DNA from: Guadua angustifolia
Lineage: Eukaryota; Streptophyta; Magnoliopsida; Poales; Poaceae
Assembly (NCBI GenBank): GCA_036346375.1
Contig: CM070511.1
Location: forward strand, 13,950,001-14,014,000
Length of the DNA stretch: 64,000 nucleotides
Direction of reading: 5' to 3'
Below, one piece after another: positions 43,801-55,031 of the stretch (its first letter is position 1; each line of letters begins with the position of its first letter). The notes beneath the pieces are model-generated. The model was given only the letters and a program-made list of their open reading frames with translations. It was not told the DNA's origin and did not search any database. The position numbers and the translations under genes were made by a program.

Positions 43801-44591
43801 TGTTCGTCGCCATCGACAAATTCACCAAGTGGGTCGAAGCCGAAGCGGTCCGTGCTATCACGGCTTCTGCTGCCGTTAAGTTCATCCGCGAGATTTTCGT
43901 CCGCTTTGGAGTTGCTAATCGTATCATCACCGACAACGGCACTCAATTCACCAGCGCGGTTTTTATGGAATTCTATGAAGAAATGGGCACCAAGGTGTGC
44001 TTCGCTTCGGTGGCTCATCCCAAAAGCAATGGCCAAGCTGAGCGTGCCAACGCGCTGGTGTTGAGGGGTTTAAAGACTAGAGCATTTGATCGACTCTGCA
44101 AGTGAGGGGCACGGTGGACGGAAGAGTTCCCGGTTGTGTTGTGGTCGCTCCGAACCACACCCAGCTGGGCGACAGGCGAGACGCCCTTCTTCTTGGTCTA
44201 CGGTGCCGAAGCTGTTCTTCCTTCCGAGTTATCATTTGGCTCGCCACGTGTTTCGACGTTCAGTGAGGAAGAACAGGAGGATCACCGCGCCGACAACGTC
44301 ATCCTTCTGGAGGAGGTGCGTGACCGGGCAGCCTTGCGCGCCGCTCGATACCAGCAAAGCCTCAGACGGTACCATGCCGCTCGGGTCTCCGAGAGAACGC
44401 TGGCAGTTGGTGACCTAGTTTTGCGTAGAATTCAGACGCATGCCGGGCTCCACAAACTGTCCTCCCAGTGGGAGGGCCCCTTTAAGGTGGTCTCAGTGTC
44501 TTGGCCTGGAGCGGTCCGGTTGGCTACCGAGAATGGTCAAGAGCTGGCCAACTCCTTCAATGTGGAGTTGTTGCGGAAGTTTTATCCCTGA
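40866..44591 (+). pseudogene. Tat pol polyprotein, single frame with ten stops
   Basis: Frame starting at 40866. Protease C-terminal part: VADFDLPYNAILGRPALAKF. RT: GIIREVSHPKWLANP, NGKWRMCVHFIDLNKACPKD, YVDDLVVKVKK; the first catalytic Asp block is garbled by paired indels (41706-41776). RNase H: VLHEAETRYPQAQK, YFQGREIIVV. Second RNase H (42720-43095): FFDGS, AEYEG, KGDSLLV, NHLADELS give the four acidic residues. Integrase (43506-44591): CEACQFF finger half, GLDILGPF, IITDNGTQF, GQAERAN with a D-D35E spacing, then C-terminal VGDLVLRRIQ. Stops: TAG at 40905, 41124, 41310, 41475, 42117, 42156, 42387; TGA at 43476, 43503, 44103. Confidence 0.85.
43152..43268 (+). repeat. 39-bp coding minisatellite, three units (plus Tat copy)
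   Basis: Between the second RNase H and integrase the frame holds three 13-residue units (VVTPTPCEEDASS, VVTPAPRGNDGPT, VIAPTLRGENGGA). It is the homologue of the five-unit array in the minus copy at 35119-35313. Confidence 0.8.
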
Positions 44592-45802
44592 AAGATTATA
44601 AGTTCCCAGTGGTTCGCTTTGGCCAGTAGCGTGGGTGAACTCCCCCTGACTGGTCGGCGGCTGTTGGTTGTTGTAAAATTGTTTACTTTAAGAGCTTTCA
44701 CTTTACTTCTTTTGTTTATCCCCTGGCGGGAAAGCTTGCTAGAAAATGTCATGAGTCCTGGTGGCTTGGCCGCTCTTTGTTGATCCGTGGTGATGCCCAG
44801 CCTTCGCGTTGAGGTCGGACGGGCGACCAGGAGCATGAACTTGGCACGGTGCCCCAAACGCGGCTTGCACACCTCGGTCCAGCTCAATGGAGCACCGACG
44901 GTTGCCTCCGCGAGTACCGAATAAGCCCAATATCCCTCCTGTGAACCTGTCCCCATATCACGCGGAGCCGTGGGCTAATTCCGAATCACAGGAGCCTAAG
45001 TTTCTACGCAGGAAACCGTGACATGCTCGCGCAGGGCCTTGTGCCCCCAAATATGTTTTCTACATATTCCATGCAATACTTACTTGTGCTTTCAGTGACT
45101 ATACGGTCGCAGGTGAAATGTTGAGTGCGCCTGTAGCTCAGGCCATTGAACTAACCTAGTGGCCACTGGGTGAGCAGGCAGACGGCTGCGCCCTACTCGC
45201 CGAAATATTGGCCTTCGTGACCGATCAAGAAGTTGGTCGCCCGATGATTCATGATCAGATAAGTTGTTTGCATTTGGCATCGTTGACTCATTATTCTCTG
45301 CATCCGCGTTACATTGGGTTGAGTTGAGCGCGATTGTCGCTAACATTGGGAACCTGACGGCACCTTGTTGGTAAAAGGAGATGCCCAGCATTCGCGCTAC
45401 GCAAAGTCGGGTCATCAAGAGTGCGAACCAGGCACGGTGGCTCACCAGCGGCCCGCACACCTCGGTCCTGCTCAACGAAGCACCGATGGCTGTCTCCGCG
45501 AGCGCCACATAAGCCCTGTGCTACCCTTGAGAACCTGTTACTCTACCATGCGAGGCTGAGGTTAGGCTCCAAGAGATCGCAAGGATAAAAGCTCCGAAGG
45601 GGCAAGGGTTAACGACAATCGTGTGGACAGACTTAGGAGTCTATTTGTTGTTACCACGTACAACATGTGTATACATATAATTATTGTCTGCATCCTAACA
45701 GCTAAGGAATGCTGAAGCATAAGCCTAACCGAAAGAAATCAAGACGGCGTAACGCAGTCAAGCATGTAAGCTCACGAAAGAGGCCCGGGATGGCGTTCAA
45801 AT
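44592..45802 (+). other. Non-coding spacer of the plus Tat element with a diverged duplication
   Basis: Two related blocks of about 180 bp lie at 44760-44945 and 45365-45545. They share GGTGATGCCCAGC or GGAGATGCCCAGC, the GGCACGGTG core, CACACCTCGGTCC and TGAACCTGT or GAGAACCTGT. The repeat period is about 600 bp. No coding on the plus strand. Such spacers between pol and the 3' LTR are typical of Tat elements. Confidence 0.65.
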
Positions 45803-46093
45803 TTAAGCACTGCGTGCGCGCCGAACTGCCTTAGTAAGAGCATCCCTCGCCTCGGCGAGCTTTGGAACGATGTCAATTAGCGCGTCGACAGCAGCGACGT
45901 TGCGGGCGGCGGCGTCTTGCTCGGCCCATTCGACTGTGGCGAGTTCAAATTTAGCCCAAAGCTCCGCGAGGAGGACCTCCGTGTCCATGGGCGCTGGTGG
46001 TTCACCTCCCCCGGGGCCAAATGCCAGCTCTTCCGTGGAGAAGAGCAGCGATGGAGCTTCGTCGTTGGAGGAAGAGAAGCGGTAAGAAGCCAT
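45803..46093 (-). CDS. Antisense accessory ORF of the Tat element
   Basis: A 96-codon frame (or 116 codons from an earlier ATG at 46153) on the strand opposite to pol, between integrase and the 3' LTR. Starting at MASYRFSSSNDEAP, it is intact, with a helical, Ala/Glu-rich C-terminal half (LAELWAKFELATVEWAEQ, AEARDALTKAVRRARSA). I choose the later Met because the upstream codons look like leader. A TATA-like TATATATG on the same strand lies at 46379-46386, about 290 bp upstream. Tat elements such as Retand and Grande are known to carry antisense ORFs at this position; function is unknown. Being open while pol has ten stops is notable, though it is short. Confidence 0.6.
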   Translation of the reverse strand: MASYRFSSSNDEAPSLLFSTEELAFGPGGGEPPAPMDTEVLLAELWAKFELATVEWAEQDAAARNVAAVDALIDIVPKLAEARDALTKAVRRARSA

Positions 46094-46378
46094 TAAAGAT
46101 TTGAGAGAAAGGAATGCTAAATATTGCGGGGTAGTAGAAAGTTTGCGAAGCAAGTGATCCTTCCGGCCCAGGCGTCCGTACCATTCTTATATGTTAAGGG
46201 CGCGGAAGATAAGCAATCCCCAAATAAATGTAGGCGTGGGAAGCCAAGGCGCCCCCGCGTCTCCTGGGAGATTGCACCATTGCAAAGAAAGTGCAGTCTC
46301 TCAAGCAAAGAAGGCGAAAGGGCAAAGAGCGAAATCTGAAGGAAGCATAAGGCGTGAACTGTCGCGTGGGGGTATATG

Positions 46379-46386
46379 CATATATA
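46379..46386 (-). promoter_or_regulatory. Candidate TATA box for the antisense ORF
   Basis: On the minus strand GCCTATATATGCATATAC contains a clear TATATAT core, placed upstream of the antisense ORF and outside the 3' LTR, so it is separate from the LTR promoter. Confidence 0.5.
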
Positions 46387-46557
46387 GGCCCCGCGCGAGG
46401 ACGGTTCGCGTCCAGATGAATGGCACGGCGTTTTGGGTCCCGAGAAAAATCAGCGGTCGTGGGGAGGACCGAAGCGGTTGCGTGCGCAGAAGTGGTGGGT
46501 CCATCTAGGAGCGCACTGGCATTAATTAAGGTCTAAAAAGCAACTGGCGCCCCCTCC

Positions 46558-46577
46558 AGGATGGCCCCGGGGGCTAC
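46558..46577 (+). promoter_or_regulatory. Polypurine-like tract of the plus Tat element
   Basis: GGATGGCCCCGGGGGCTAC ends one base before the LTR start (TGTCGG at 46578). It is G-rich but interrupted by CCCC, so weaker than the Tekay tract. Confidence 0.6.
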
Positions 46578-47619
46578 TGTCGGTGTACTTTGCACCGGGG
46601 TACCCTCTCCGTCGTAAAAGCAGTAGGCCCAAGAAGTGGTGCGCCCGTTTGAAGCCCACGGCCCCTGGCGGCGGTTTAGCGATTCGCCACGCTTTCGGGC
46701 GAAGCGGCTCTGCGTGGCACCCGGCAACTGGCGAAAGACGCCCTACTCGCCGGGCGAGAATCCCACGGGGCCCCTGGCGAGCGGTTTGGCGATTATGCCC
46801 TTTCGCCGGGCGGCGCTTCGTGGCACCCGGTGATGGCAGCTCGCAGCACGCCGCGCCACCGGGCGAGAAGCCCATGTGGCCTCGGCGAGTAACTGGCGAT
46901 TCGCCGCTTTCGGGCGGCGGCTGCGTGGTGGCGAACGAGCGGCGGTGTTTGGGTCCCTCTTATCAGGCCACGAAGGCAACCAAAGGAATGAGGGGATGGC
47001 TTCGCTTGGAAGTCTCCCTCCCGTGGCACCTTGTGTCAGGGCCATTAATTGTGAAGGATTCAGCTTTCGACACGACGACGGCTTATCCCTCTGACGTCTC
47101 TCACCAACCCGTCGTAGAAGCGTCCTGTCCCGGGCGGACCGGGCGAGGCCTCTCACTGACATTAAACAGGGTTCGAAGGACAAGGCCACGGAGGCGTGCT
47201 TAATAAATGAGTCGTGGGTCGACGTAGAAGCTAGAATGATGGGTGTAATTAATGTGTTGTAGATAAGTATGGCACCACCTTCTCTCCTGCCCAAGGTGGC
47301 CCGTCTATATAAGGGCATCCTTGTGCATGAAGAAGGGGGCCGGTCGGTCGAGTAGAGCAAAAACAACATAGGGAAGCAAACACTGAAGAACACCGTTGTA
47401 ATCGTTTCCCCAGCAAAGAATTAGCAGGACGTAAGGTCATATTCGCACGGGGCCTCAGACTGGGTAAATCATTGTGTCCACCAGTCCATTGACGCCCGGA
47501 GACCCCCGCCGAGAGACATTAGGGTTTCCAACCTTGAAGATGACCCCTACCGAACCATAATTTCCGTTTAGAGGGTAGACACTCCGCAGCGGAATCTTGT
47601 CAGGCGAAATACGCCGACA
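46578..47619 (+). repeat. 3' LTR of the plus Tat element (1042 bp)
   Basis: Begins TGTCGGTGTACTTTGCACC and ends AAATACGCCGACA. The ends are complementary (TGTCGG and CCGACA). TATA box CTATATAAGGG lies at 47305-47315. Frames at 46583-47203 are chance frames in GC-rich U3; repeated motifs such as GGCGAAA or GGCGAGAA with CCCGGCGA occur through 46690-46900. Confidence 0.85.
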
Positions 47620-47786
47620 GATGTCTTACGACAATAGAGACAATATGCACGATCATGGGGTTTAGAATTACAAGCCGCTTGTCATAGGTTTTCTTTCATC
47701 CTCGCAAATACCCAGTCGCGTGCCCACACCACACATATGTGGGAGTAAGGTGTCACCGTTCCTAAGTTCGCACACTCCTCAACTAG

Positions 47787-47981
47787 TCATGCCCACTTTG
47801 CCTTCTTCCCTTCATAGCCAGCGGAACCGAGGTGGTGCATGTGCGTGTTCTGCCTCTGGATAGCAATGCTCTTCTCTCTCAACTCCTTCACCTTAGTCAT
47901 ACTCTTCATCCTTGTGAACTTCTCCCAAACATTGGGAGTCACAAACTGATACCTCTCGAATGGAATATGGTCTTTTAGCAT
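47787..47981 (-). pseudogene. CACTA-type transposase exon fragment
   Basis: A 64-codon minus-strand frame with KELREKSIAIQRQNTHMHHL then GSAGYEGKKAKW. The H-x-x-G-S-x-G-Y-x-x-K-x-x-x-W ending resembles plant Ptta/En/Spm transposases (the conserved 'HxLGxxGYxxxxxKW' stretch). It stands alone; no termini or further exons were recognised nearby. It lies 170 bp past the Tat LTR, so the Tat element probably landed in an older CACTA remnant. Confidence 0.6.
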
Positions 47982-50913
47982 GTGCTCACCACATAATTCT
48001 CAGGCTAGAACGCAAACAAAATATAATTCTCTTTAACCAAACGAACCACATACATCACATAATTCTCTTGAAAAGAACTCGACAAATCCCCATGATCACT
48101 CATTTTCTTTTTCCAAGCCAAAGCACAAAGGAAACTCAATTCTCTTACAACACATAAACCACTTCATCAATTTCAATTCAATACGATAAAATTTCACATC
48201 AGGGAGAAACTCAAATTAAAGGAGAAACCCCATACAAATCTTTGGCAGAAGCCCTCATAATCCAAAAACAAATCAGCTCGCTTTCACCCAAGCAAAATCT
48301 CTCATGTTTAACCAAAACCAACATTTTGGAAGAGAAAGCCGATTCTCAAGTCAAACATTTGCACCCACAACCGCCCCACATTTTCATATAAACCCACTCT
48401 AGTCAAACTAGAGTTACAATTATTTTCAACCCGAGAGCTTCCAACATATTCCGTTTTGTCGGTTTGTTTCCTTTAAATACTAATTCGTAAGATACTTCGG
48501 TTTGCACGCTAAAGAGCGCGATCCACTAATACACCTTGTGAGTGTAAATCGATATTCATAACCTAAGCTAACCAGCTTAGCCAAAAACTAAAGATTGGTA
48601 TGGTTCAATGAAATAAAATATTTCAAAATCCATCAACCGACTACCTCCAAAACTACCCTTGCATCCTCATCTTCAATCATCAAAGCCCAATCCGCAACTT
48701 GACAAAAATGCAACTTAACCCGGAGAGTTCTATTGCCCCATACTTAGGATGTCTTAACAAAAGGCATGCACTCCTAGAAAATCATACAATCATTTGAGTC
48801 CGTAAACCTCTAAAAGAAGGTTCAACTCAAATCCCACCATTTCTAGTATTCCAATATTCTTAGCCATTAAAGATCTCACATTCACCAACACCAGAAAAAT
48901 CCAACACTTTTGAACCCAGGTTACAACATCCAATCTCCATTTAATTACTTTCTACTATTCACATAACCACCACTAGTCACATTATCATCAAACTCTAAAC
49001 TATGTCTATCTTATGACAATCAACAAGGAGAAGCACGTTCTCACATCTTTAGCACAATCAACTTATTAGTTAATTCGATATAAAACGCATGTCAACATTT
49101 TCTTTTGGTTGGTCTACTAACCATTATGACTCATCATTCATACAATTGTTTATTCCAAGCTTAAAATACATCTCTTCAACTCTTATTTCGGCATAATCAA
49201 CAAATGCCTTTCGTACAATCCTTAAGTTATATATTCAATACCCCTAGTTCATTCAACCAATAAATACTACTAACAGCTCGATGTGATCTCCACCAGCCAT
49301 ATTCCATAAAACAAGGCTTCAAGACAGATATTTGTCAAAGAACTCAATCTCTCATACAATCATTCCATATATACCTATTCTTTGGTTACACATCGATTGA
49401 GTCATTTTGTTGATCCACAATATTAATTGACTCATAAACAACATAAACTAACAATCCTCATGTCTTCACACCATCATACTCCGGTGCTTTATACCATCGC
49501 CTTGCTATAATAAATTCATCAATTAGAATATTCTATACCTTCTCAATCGTGATCCACACTAGCCTTATCAGAACACAATCCCGTACTTCCAATTAATTTC
49601 CAAGACTCGCATCACTTCATAAAAAACACTAATCAACTTTCACTTTAAATTACTTACCATCTCGATTAATCTTTCTCTACCAACACAATAAGTTAGATTG
49701 TATTTAAACAACCAACAAATTCACTTTAACCACATTAATAGTTTACATCATCTCAATGTTCTAACTACGTATCATATACTTAAAGTTTTGAACATCCTCG
49801 TGGGTCACGCACTCAACCTTGAAAGAAACCACAGTTCTTAAGCATGAACAATGTCAATAAGCATCTTTCTTTCCAAAAAACCCAATCGTAAAATGCAATA
49901 GAACTCGACTCTCGAATTCCCAAATTTTGACACGCAATTACTCCTCAACAAATTTCAAGGTCTACAACTTCCACGAAGGGAGATGGATGCAAGGGGAAAA
50001 ACCAAACGGTCAACCACATCCTTTCCGATAAAACCTTAACACCAAGAATCCACAAGACTTAAGTTTTACATCAAGACTTCAATAATTTCTTTTAAACCCG
50101 GAGAATGACAACACAAGAATAAATCGATAACTATCTCCGTAAAGCAACCAACAAAACCGGGCGTCTAAGCTGAAATGGCAACCAAAAGAGGCGTAACATT
50201 AAACTCTTCTTCTTTGTCTTCAATCAAAGAAGGCAAAACCAAAAACAACCGAAAGAACAATCAGCGAATACTCATTACCAAACGCCTTTCCTTTGTTTCC
50301 AACCAGAAAAGACTAAAATAAATCAACCAAACCGATCGTCAGAACGGTAAAAGAAATCCTAAAGGATCCACCACCAAACTTTTCTATTTCACTCCAACCA
50401 ATGAAGCCAAAGGAAACCAACAAATTCCATCCACTCTCTAAACCTTGTCGCAAAAGACGATGACTCTTACCTACGAGAGGTTCCAAACTTCCGGCTGTGG
50501 CTTTACCCAGCCACAACCACCACCACCATGGCCACTACCATGGTCACTCCACAACAGAAGAAGGTGACCGAAACCCTTCGGCAACACAACTCACTTAAAC
50601 ACGATTACTCATTTAGCTCTTACAAAATAATAACAATAAACATCATGCATATTCGAATTTAGCATTCAACCTCGAAGCTTAGATACAACATTTAAGCATA
50701 ACGCAACGATACCCATACCCTTTCCTATTGTGCATCAGAGTGTGTCAAGTTTTAAATTAATTAACCACTGTACTTCAAATTTTAAGAATGTTGCCCTAAG
50801 GCCAAATTTTTAACAAGAGTGGAAACCTATGCCAAGTTTCTAATTTCACGCAGCAAAATTTTAGTTTACTCTAGAGTAATTTGCTAAATTCACATGCCAC
50901 GGACCTAAAGCCC
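47982..50913 (-). other. AT-rich internal or intergenic DNA left of the LTR at 50929
   Basis: This 2.9-kb stretch is AT-rich and has no recognisable pol or gag. If the primer-binding site at 50914-50925 is genuine, this is the internal domain of a minus-strand, largely non-coding element. One short minus frame (50313-50516) near the PBS has no known motif. Confidence 0.4.
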
Positions 50914-50925
50914 GCTCTGATACTA
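50914..50925 (-). promoter_or_regulatory. Primer-binding site next to LTR3
   Basis: On the minus strand the LTR end GGGGTGTTACA is followed by GTTAGTATCAGAGC. TAGTATCAGAGC differs at one base (G to A) from the plant tRNA-Met site TGGTATCAGAGC. This fixes the LTR orientation as minus. Confidence 0.75.
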
Positions 50926-50928
50926 ACT

Positions 50929-53542
50929 GTAACACCCCGGCGCCAAACACGCCACGGATGCTACCAAAACCCTAAGTACCGAATGACACACCTCGGACCC
51001 ACACATGTTCAGAGGGTTAACAATACACAAAAAAAATTCTCCGAAAGCAGCTCAATTGAACGAAGAATTACCAAACCCTACATAAAGCCTATCACCTCTA
51101 CGAAAAGACTGAAATCAACCTCTATACTCTTAAAAATCAGCTTAAAAACTAAGCCACCAAAATTTACAAAATTTCAGCATGACCTCTCTAGAAAATAGGA
51201 CATCCACTAAGCAGACAAAGAAAAACATTTGCAGTTATAATATATCAATCACTCAAACCAGAATGAAACATTCTAGCAGATCCTTAAATAATCAATCACA
51301 CATCGACAGTCAATTAGTAAACTACGCAACGACGAACAACACAATACAATTGCATTAGTTACAACCAGACTTAACGAATCAGTTAAATGGATTGACGGTG
51401 ACTGAAGTCGTGCACGTGCTACTACTCCCATCCCGGCGAGCCAGCTTCAAAGTACCTAAAATAAGAAACAAACAAGCGTGAGTCCAAGACTCAGTAAAGA
51501 GCAACAATAACGAAAAGTAATCAAAATCAAGCATCATTCAATTACTTCGAAACATAGCGTATTCATTTCTCTTAATTGGAAACAGTAAGCAAAAGAAAAT
51601 GCAACGAACTCCAAGTACCTCGACCAATTCAAATACATACTGAACCCGTTCTCATACCTCGACGAGCATCTTTGGATGAGTCCACGACTCACTCCTCAAC
51701 CTGTACTTGCCATCAGCTCATGAACAACAATTATCATTCACGATGCAATACAATGCAATGCACTGCAATGCAACCATGCTTTCATGCTCAAATGCACCCT
51801 TTCAGCCTATACCAATATAGCTAGAGGGAACACCCGTTGGTGTTCACCCTCGTCTCCCTTCCATCCCAGTGGAGGGGCCTATTCTTACGACTCTCTCCCA
51901 TTCATCTCCGTGGTTGCGACTACGAGGTAGGACTTATCTCAGGAGCACTACGGATTAGACATATGTCCCCATATGTCTTTCTCACCGACCGGGCTCGTAA
52001 CAATATGCATGACATGTATGCGGGAATGCAACAACATTGCAACTCTGTATATCATGAATCGAGTCCACATGTTCAAACACAATTCAACAAACAACACCAA
52101 TTAGTAAACTTAACAGCAATCATAATATGAGCAGGTTCCTAGGAATATTCATAAATATATCATAATTGTTAGCATTCTCATGATCAAAATAAAACATGTG
52201 ATTGGCTCACAACCTAATACCATTCTAATGGGTACACTTTCATCCATTCTTTTGACTTCTACATCGAAATTCAAACATTGAACTAGACGTGCTCATAACA
52301 TAATTTAAACCATAGTATGCAATTAATCGTAATGCGAGTATTCAACTCATTCCCCCTAATAGCAAATATAGGTTGCACTTGCCTTTAACTGCAAGAAGTG
52401 AAGTGGAGGGAAGAAGAAGCCACTCCTGAAGCTATACCACCTAGAATCACGATTACGTACTCAAATTCACAAGTTCTAGAATCAACAAACAATGAATTTA
52501 CTCCCTAAATCAAATAAACCCCAAACTATGAATTTTTAAACAAAACTGGTTTGGGTTGCCCACTTCGCCAAAGCATAACTATTGCTATACAACTTCAAAT
52601 TAAGCAAACGAAGACATTTTAAGTATCTACACAGAATTTCCCATCTATCTCTAGGCAATTGTAGAATCCAACTCGGCCTCTATCTTGTCCTAATTCACAG
52701 AACAAAGTCGAATCTACTATTAGTCACAATTTGGACAGTAAAAAGGTAAAACTTGCATAACTTTTTAATGGTTGAACCAAAATTCAAGTTCTTAGACTCT
52801 AAACAACCAAAAGAGGATGAACTACAATTTCCCCATAACCATTTTCTTAGAAACTAAAATTAAAGTCCTCAAACTGAAGTCTGAGCCTCAGACCAAACTC
52901 TGAACAGTTCAGCATTACCCTAGCTCTGGACAGCAGCTTCACAACAACATAACTTTTGATTCCTAACTCCAAATCATGAAAAAAATACATTTTCTCAATC
53001 TACCCGAAAAATCCTAACTTTTTTAGGCAATTAAAAAGTCTAATTCGGCCTCTAAGATGCTCTAATCTGCAGATGAACACAGATGCTGCCAGTCGCGACT
53101 TCGATAGAGCAGCGCTCGGTAAAATAGCCATAACGTTTAAATGGCTGAACAAAACTTAATTATTTATGTCTCTATTGAAAGGTAATTCGATTATCTACAA
53201 CTTTTGCAACATCCAAGCCCCCAGAAAATGCTTATAACACCCTCGAATCGCAGCTCCAACACACTGCCAGCGCACAGCCCGAAAGAGACTAGGATTTCCT
53301 TCCCAAATAGAGTCACTTTTCCCCCCAAAATTTCAGATCTAGGAACCTTAGAACCTACCCAACAGGAAATACATCCATTAGAGCAGCAAGGGAAGGAGGA
53401 GGACGCCCAGGTTGGGGAGGGAGGCGCCATGGGAGGGCTTCTTGCGGCTGCTACCAAGGGGAGGAGGAGGAGGACGCCCAGGTTGGGGAGGGAGGCGCCA
53501 TGGGAGGGCTCCTTGCAGCTGCTACAAGGGAAGGAGGAGGAC
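50929..53542 (-). repeat. 5' LTR (LTR3) of a minus-strand element, truncated at its start
   Basis: Begins TGTAACACCCCGGCGCC at 50929 and shares blocks with LTR2 (18849) and LTR1 (11139-14804). Its right part (53390-53542) is GC-rich with a 71-bp tandem duplication. It is cut at about 53542 by the truncated Tekay internal region, so the LTR start is lost. It may drive a non-coding element leftward. Confidence 0.7.
53401..53542. repeat. 71-bp tandem duplication in LTR3
   Basis: GGACGCCCAGGTTGGGGAGG starts at 53401 and again at 53472, with the following 50 bp (GGCGCCATGGGAGGGCT...) repeated nearly exactly. A third copy starts GGACGC at 53539 and is cut by the Tekay junction. Confidence 0.9.
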
Positions 53543-53640
53543 GCGGATTTTTAGCTACTTTGGAAGTGAAACCGACCCATGAAGATCAGATTAGGGAAGG
53601 GTAAAAAGATGATGAGAAGATTAACAGAATCAAATTCAAG

Positions 53641-54381
53641 ATGGACGAAGATCTAGCTAAGGATTTCAGAGTAGATGAGAAGGGTACTTTATGGATAAAG
53701 AACAGAATATGTGTACCCCATAAACCGGAGTTGAAACAGTTGATTTTGGAGGAAGCGCATGATTCCAAGTATTCAATTCACCCCGGTAGTGCAAAAATGT
53801 ACCAAGATCTCAAGAAAAGATTCTGGTGGCCAAATATGAAGAAAGAAGTAGCCGAACATATAGCGTTGTGTGATGTATGTCAAAGAGTCAAAGCCATGCA
53901 TCAGAGACCAGCCGGACTGCTACAACCACTTAAGATACCAGAATGGAAATGGGAGGAAATCGGGATGGATTTCATCACCGGCTTTCCAAGGACTCAGAGT
54001 GGATATGACTCCATATGGGTCATAGTAGATCGACTAACAAAGGTCGCTCATTTTATACCCGTAAAAACAACTTATTCTGGAGATAAGTTAGCGGAATTGT
54101 ATATAGCAAGAATTGTGTGTTTACACGGTGTACCGAAAAACATAGTATCGGACAGAGGTACCCAATTTACCTCGAGATTTTGGAATAAGCTGCACACAGC
54201 TATGGGTACACGACTGAACTTTAGTACGGCATACCATCCACGCATGGATGGTCGACCGAAAGGGTTAACCAAATACTTGAAGATATCTTTGAGCCACATG
54301 CTTTATCATACACATCATCATGGGACAAATGTTTGCCATCTGTTGAGTTTAGCTACAATAATAGCTATCAAGCTAGCTTGA
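53641..54381 (+). pseudogene. Integrase, 5' truncated (Tekay, plus)
   Basis: 246 codons. Zinc finger: EEAHDSKYSIHPGSAKM and IALCDVCQRVKAMHQ (H-H-C-C). Core: EEIGMDFITGFPRTQSGYDS (first Asp) and NIVSDRGTQFTSRFW (second Asp). The Glu block is corrupted: the sister copy reads DGQTERVNQ and this one DGRPKGLTK through two short indels. The remainder (54382-54990, other frames) covers the C-terminal domain and a chromodomain-like end (WSNHSESEATWEREEDL scattered near 54910-54960). The protein could not integrate. Confidence 0.85.
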
Positions 54382-55018
54382 AAATGTCGCCTTTTGAAGC
54401 TTTGTATGGTCGAATCGTGTCGGACACCCTTGAACTGGAATGAGGCGGAGAACGTCATATTTTCGGACGGACATACTTTTAGATGCAGAGAGAAGATTGC
54501 TATGATCCGAGAAAGATCAAGACTGCACAATCCAGCGAAAGAGTTATCACGGATAACGGCGTCGTGATTTGAGTTTGAGCGAAGATTATGTATATCTCAA
54601 GGTCACGCCACTAAAGGGAGTTAAAGGTTTCATGCTAAAGGAAAACTTGCTCCGAGATATGTGGGACCATTCAAGATATTGAGCCGCAAGGAGAAGTTGC
54701 ATATCAACTAGAATCGCCGAATCCTTAGGTGGGGTACATGATGTATTTCATGTATCTCGATTGAAGAAATGTTTATGAGTGCGGAGAGCAAGCACCTATT
54801 GAAGATATTGAGCGCAAGAAGATCGACTTACAAGGAACAACCGTGAAGATTTTGGATACCATGGATCGTGAGACGAAACAAGTCAACCCATTTCTGTAGA
54901 GTTCAGTGGAGCAATCATTCAGAAAGCGAAGCAACTTGGGAGCGCGAGGAAGATTTGAAGAAAGAGTTTCCCAATCTCTTCTATAGCTAGCCCTGAATCT
55001 CGGGGTCGAGATTCTGTT

Positions 55019-55031
55019 AAGGGGGGAGGTT
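55019..55031 (+). promoter_or_regulatory. Polypurine tract before the shared Tekay LTR
   Basis: AAGGGGGGAGGTT directly precedes TGTAACATCC (55032). It is almost the same as the tract at 23898-23912 of the minus copy. Confidence 0.85.

Larger units (their letters stand above)
40865..47619 (+). mobile_element. Ty3/gypsy Tat-lineage retrotransposon, 5' truncated
   Basis: Starts in mid pol (end of gag-protease region) at the Copia LTR junction. It continues through protease end, RT, RNase H, second RNase H and integrase in one reading frame to 44591. A 2-kb spacer with an antisense ORF, a polypurine tract and a 3' LTR (46578-47619) follow. The 5' LTR and gag are missing. Pol frame is remarkably uniform compared with the minus copy, but carries ten in-frame stops. 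Confidence 0.85.
53543..55031 (+). mobile_element. Truncated Tekay internal region (integrase 3' half)
   Basis: Begins abruptly at GGATTTTTAGCTACTTTGG, equivalent to position about 62818 in the next copy, and runs to the polypurine tract and LTR at 55032. Overall it is very close to 62818-64000 but contains clustered short differences. It is thus the 3' half of an element sharing its LTR with the copy to its right. Confidence 0.85.

Noticed and set aside
46522..47393. ORFs of 117-216 codons on both strands
   Set aside because: They lie in the 3' LTR of the plus Tat element with repeated GGCGA-type motifs; no recognised domain.
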